Below, one piece after another: positions 61,836 through 64,000 of a stretch of DNA of 64,000 nucleotides. This DNA comes from Actinomadura rupiterrae. GTDB taxonomy: Bacteria; Actinomycetota; Actinomycetes; Streptosporangiales; Streptosporangiaceae. Position numbers and translations under genes: made by a program. The notes under the pieces are model-generated. The model was given only the letters and a program-made list of their open reading frames with translations, was not told the DNA's origin and ran no database searches. The DNA lies in NCBI RefSeq assembly GCF_024172125.1, contig NZ_JAMZEA010000004.1, positions 434,001 through 498,000 of the forward strand. The letters are read 5' to 3'. Every line of letters begins with the position of its first letter. Position 1 is the stretch's first letter.

Positions 61836-62483
61836 TCAGTAGGACCACACGTCTTGTCCGTCAGCCCAGCGCCCAAGCCAGTCCGCCAGGGTGGGAGCGG
61901 TGTATGCGACAGCTGCCGTAGGCGGATCCCGTTCAGGCCAGTCCCAGCCGTCCCAGTCGAACAGGTGGACGGGATTTCCTGGCTGGGTCAGCGACACGTA
62001 CCACCACACGTTGCAACCACCCGCGATCAGCGGAAATCCCAGGTCATCGTTGAGCTCTGGATGCTCCAGGTACTCCTGAACGGCGGTGCGGTCGTCGTGC
62101 GGTCCGCCATCCGCGAGACCCAGGATCCCGTGGTTCGGACCGAAGCCTCCATTGGCCACCTCGGTGTACATCCGCCTGAGCAGCTCCGGCAATCGACGGC
62201 CCAGTTGCTCCTCCGCCGCATGCAGTTCAGCCATCGTCACTGGCGGATAGGGAGGCTCGTGCGGGGTGTCCTCATAGAACAGGCGCGCCTTAAACGCTCC
62301 TGCCGGCAGAAACTTCTCCTCTACTCCGTAGCGGCCACCACCATGTGATACCGAGAACTTGCTGTGCGCATGGGCCCCAAAGTTCAGCCGAAGCCAATCA
62401 GTCGGAACGCACACCGTGTCCAGCCGCAGGGCAGGGTCATACGCGCGCCGGCGCAGCCTTGCAATGAGATCACTGTCCGACAT
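61836..62483 (-). CDS. SMI1/KNR4 (SUKH)-family protein
   Basis: 215 residues. The SUKH core is visible: YPPVTMAELHAAEEQLGRRL, PELLRRMYTEVANGGFGP, HGILGLADG, and VWWYVSLTQPGNPVHLFDWD. These proteins commonly confer immunity to nuclease-type toxins, though some have other roles. No toxin gene is adjacent. ATG 62483; the frame extends to 62555. Base composition is slightly lower in GC than neighbours. Confidence 0.85.
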   Translation of the reverse strand: MSDSDLIARLRRRAYDPALRLDTVCVPTDWLRLNFGAHAHSKFSVSHGGGRYGVEEKFLPAGAFKARLFYEDTPHEPPYPPVTMAELHAAEEQLGRRLPELLRRMYTEVANGGFGPNHGILGLADGGPHDDRTAVQEYLEHPELNDDLGFPLIAGGCNVWWYVSLTQPGNPVHLFDWDGWDWPERDPPTAAVAYTAPTLADWLGRWADGQDVWSY

Positions 62484-62868
62484 GCAACCGATCGTCCCAA
62501 GGCCGCACGAGTTCGGGCAGACTTCTGCCAGCGCAGCAGAAGCCCTTCCTGCCATCCGTCCGGCGGACGCGATGGGGTCGAAGACGGCGCTGGCACGGCA
62601 GGCCCTGGGGGATTACTCAGCAGGAAGAGCTGCAACGAGCTGGCGTTCGTGTCGTAGAGGGGGTTGCGCGGGGCGACGTCGCTAGCGGCCCGGGGCTAGG
62701 AGGCTCGGCGGGCTTGGTTCACACGATGCGCTTGGGGGTGCGGGGGCGGAGCCCCTGCTTGGGGTCTGGGGCGGAGCCCCAGGGGAGGGGCCCGAGCGGA
62801 GCGAGGTCCGAGTCTTTGGGCGGCGGGTACAGGTGAGGCCCAGGTCGAGGGGACCTGGGCCTTTGGTG
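62484..62868. other. Gap with GGGGCGGAGCCCC repeats
   Basis: About 385 bases. At 62740-62785 are GGGGGCGGAGCCCCTGC and GGGGCGGAGCCCCAGG, two short hairpin-forming repeats of a kind scattered through many actinomycete genomes. No gene. Confidence 0.6.
62837..62861 (-). terminator. Hairpin downstream of tRNA-Gly
   Basis: GGCCCAGGTC and GACCTGGGCC form a 10-base stem with a five-base loop, eight bases beyond the 3' end of the tRNA on the reverse strand. Confidence 0.7.
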
Positions 62869-62942
62869 TGGAGCGGGTGACGGGAATCGAACCCGCGCTG
62901 TCAGCTTGGGAAGCTGAAGTTCTACCATTGAACTACACCCGC
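62869..62942 (-). tRNA. tRNA-Gly (anticodon CCC)
   Basis: The reverse strand reads GCGGGTG acceptor arm, D arm GTTCAATGGTAGAAC, anticodon arm TCAGC-TTCCCAA-GCTGA, T arm CGGGTTCGATTCCCG, then CACCCGC, discriminator T and an encoded CCA. Loop bases give anticodon CCC, decoding GGG. Confidence 0.96.
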
Positions 62943-63054
62943 GTGGTTCGCCTGTGGATTCGGCGAACGGGGACATGCTACCGGATGGGGCGGGGTGGTG
63001 CATGTCGGTTGCGGGTGGGGGCTGCCTGGCGCTTCTAGGCGGTACCTTCTTGAC

Positions 63055-63630
63055 GTGCTGCTTTCCGATCGCGATATCAGGTCCGAGATCGAGTCCGGGC
63101 GGGTGCGGATCGACCCGTTCGAGGCCGAGATGGTCCAGCCGTCCAGCGTGGACGTGAGGCTGGACCGGTACTTCCGGGTGTTCGAGAACCACCGGTACCC
63201 GCACATCGACCCGGCGGTGGAGCAGCCGGATCTGACGCGGCTGGTCGAGGTGGAGCCGGACGAGGCGTTCGTGCTGCATCCCGGGGAGTTCGTGCTGGCC
63301 TCGACGTACGAGGTGTTCGGGCTGCCGGAGGACCTGGCGGCGCGCTTGGAGGGGAAGTCGTCGCTGGGGCGGCTGGGGCTGCTGACGCACTCGACGGCGG
63401 GGTGGATCGACCCGGGGTTCAACGGGCACGTGACGCTGGAGCTGTCGAACGTGGCGACGCTGCCGATCAAGCTGTGGCCGGGGATGAAGATCGGGCAGAT
63501 GTGCCTGTTCCGGACGAGCTCGCCGGCCGAGTACCCGTACGGGTCGGCGCGGTACGGGTCGCGGTACCAGGACCAGCGGGGGCCGACGCCGTCCCGGTCC
63601 TATGTGAACTTCCACATCACCAAAGTCTGA
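63055..63630 (+). CDS. dcd: dCTP deaminase
   Basis: 191 residues. Deaminates dCTP on the route to dTMP; the mycobacterial relative also cleaves dUTP, and that may hold here. [18 protein letters not shown] opens the protein; [20 protein letters not shown] and [17 protein letters not shown] hold the substrate loop and catalytic Glu; [20 protein letters not shown] is the typical end. GTG 63055 lies seven bases after a TACCTT hexamer and has no ribosome site, so it is probably leaderless. Followed by a classic terminator. Confidence 0.96.
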   Translation: MLLSDRDIRSEIESGRVRIDPFEAEMVQPSSVDVRLDRYFRVFENHRYPHIDPAVEQPDLTRLVEVEPDEAFVLHPGEFVLASTYEVFGLPEDLAARLEGKSSLGRLGLLTHSTAGWIDPGFNGHVTLELSNVATLPIKLWPGMKIGQMCLFRTSSPAEYPYGSARYGSRYQDQRGPTPSRSYVNFHITKV

Positions 63631-63643
63631 CCGGGCACTCCGG

Positions 63644-63681
63644 AAGGCCGTCTACGCGCGCGCGTTGGCGGCCTTTTTCGT
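63644..63681 (+). terminator. Rho-independent terminator after dcd
   Basis: AAGGCCG and CGGCCTT flank a GC-rich loop, followed by TTTCGTTTT. It is the only hairpin in the window with a real T tract. Confidence 0.85.
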
Positions 63682-64000
63682 TTTAAACATCGCGGGTGAG
63701 TGTTGTGAGCGACGTCACTTGAAGATGAAACTTTCTCGGTGGGCCGGTAAATTCGAGCGACGCATAGCACCGCCGATTGGTTGACAGTCGCATCGCGTGA
63801 AGCCGATGACAGCTCCCTATCGCGGTGCCGCGGCGGGAGAGTCCCGCGAAAGCGCAAAGCACGGACAAGCGCAACTCGAAACGAGTTCCCCTGCCCGCGC
63901 CCAGGGTTCCGCACCGGGTATGAACCCGGCGCGGTGCCCTGAACGCGGGCCTCGGCATCCGGCCCCAACGGACGCCCGTGGGAACGAGGAAGGAGAACGT
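63682..64000 (+). promoter_or_regulatory. Promoter and structured leader of a gene starting at the window edge
   Basis: TTGACA at 63781-63786 with GATGAC 18 bases downstream is a promoter candidate. The leader then has hairpins AACTCG-AAA-CGAGTT (63872-63886) and GGGTTC...GAACCC (about 63903-63930). It ends with GGAAGGAGAACGT, a strong ribosome site (63990-63995) followed by GT of a likely GTG start crossing the edge. No known riboswitch class fits. Confidence 0.5.

Noticed and set aside
63811..63960. Glycine or c-di-GMP riboswitch
   Set aside because: GGGAGAG and GCAAAGC words occur, but the other conserved blocks of those classes are missing.

Overview
The window is chromosomal DNA of a high-GC, Gram-positive actinomycete. 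The GTG/TTG starts, the G/C-ending codons, a WhiB protein, an AfsR/SARP-type regulator, DUF397/XRE pairs, RsbW-like ATPases and a c-di-AMP riboswitch in front of a cell-wall protein all point there. Overall gene style is most like Thermomonosporaceae (Actinomadura and relatives); this is inferred from protein style, not from a marker gene.

Layout. 1-5.7 kb: 3' part of a membrane protein, a secreted subtilisin, a secreted coiled-coil protein behind a c-di-AMP riboswitch, a frame-disrupted secreted propeller-like protein, a flavin/PNPOx protein and a small membrane protein. 5.8-12.4 kb: LysE exporter, then the FGAM synthase genes purL-purQ (4-base overlap) and, further upstream, purS, with an RsbW-like ATPase gene in between. 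PurL carries a disordered N-terminal extension of about 375 residues. 12.5-17.7 kb: a beta-helix membrane protein, a large WXG/DUF6571-like secreted protein and a lipoprotein. 17.7-21.6 kb: DUF397, XRE-DUF5753, an RsbW-like ATPase, a frameshifted excisionase-like gene and an AAA ATPase/nuclease. 22.2-29.3 kb: a branched-chain keto-acid dehydrogenase operon (E1 alpha, E1 beta, E2), a hydrolase, a small membrane protein and a FadE5-like acyl-CoA dehydrogenase. 29.7-36.2 kb: a membrane-anchored HTH protein diverging from a giant proline-rich secreted protein, an SMR exporter and a second beta-helix membrane protein. 36.3-45.9 kb: SDR, rhomboid, WhiB, GNAT, CYTH-CHAD, a NUDIX-phosphatase overlapping polyphosphate kinase, and a third pentapeptide membrane protein. 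46-53 kb: an ECF sigma factor with its membrane partner, an L,D-transpeptidase, a choice-of-anchor protein, another RsbW-like ATPase and an ECF sigma factor fused to a membrane-anchored ricin-type lectin. 53-58.4 kb: PucR regulator, an HTH-membrane-glycosidase-like chimera and a SARP-AraC chimera. 58.4-64 kb: small genes (methyltransferase, DUF1737, Imm51, PNPOx, copper-storage-like, SUKH), tRNA-Gly(CCC), dCTP deaminase, and a structured leader for a gene beginning at the window edge.

The most unusual theme is signalling. Three proteins join a cytoplasmic transcription module to an outside domain through one membrane helix: HTH-TM-Ser/Gly/Pro tail (29702-30925), ECF sigma-zinc finger-TM-ricin lectin (51649-53136), and XRE-TM-glycosidase fold lacking the expected catalytic glutamates (54526-56517). 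The last two lie about 1.4 kb apart, and the third sits beside a divergent SARP-AraC fusion. I read this as a possible surface-glycan sensing locus; that is inference. No CRISPR array, rRNA or complete insertion sequence was seen.
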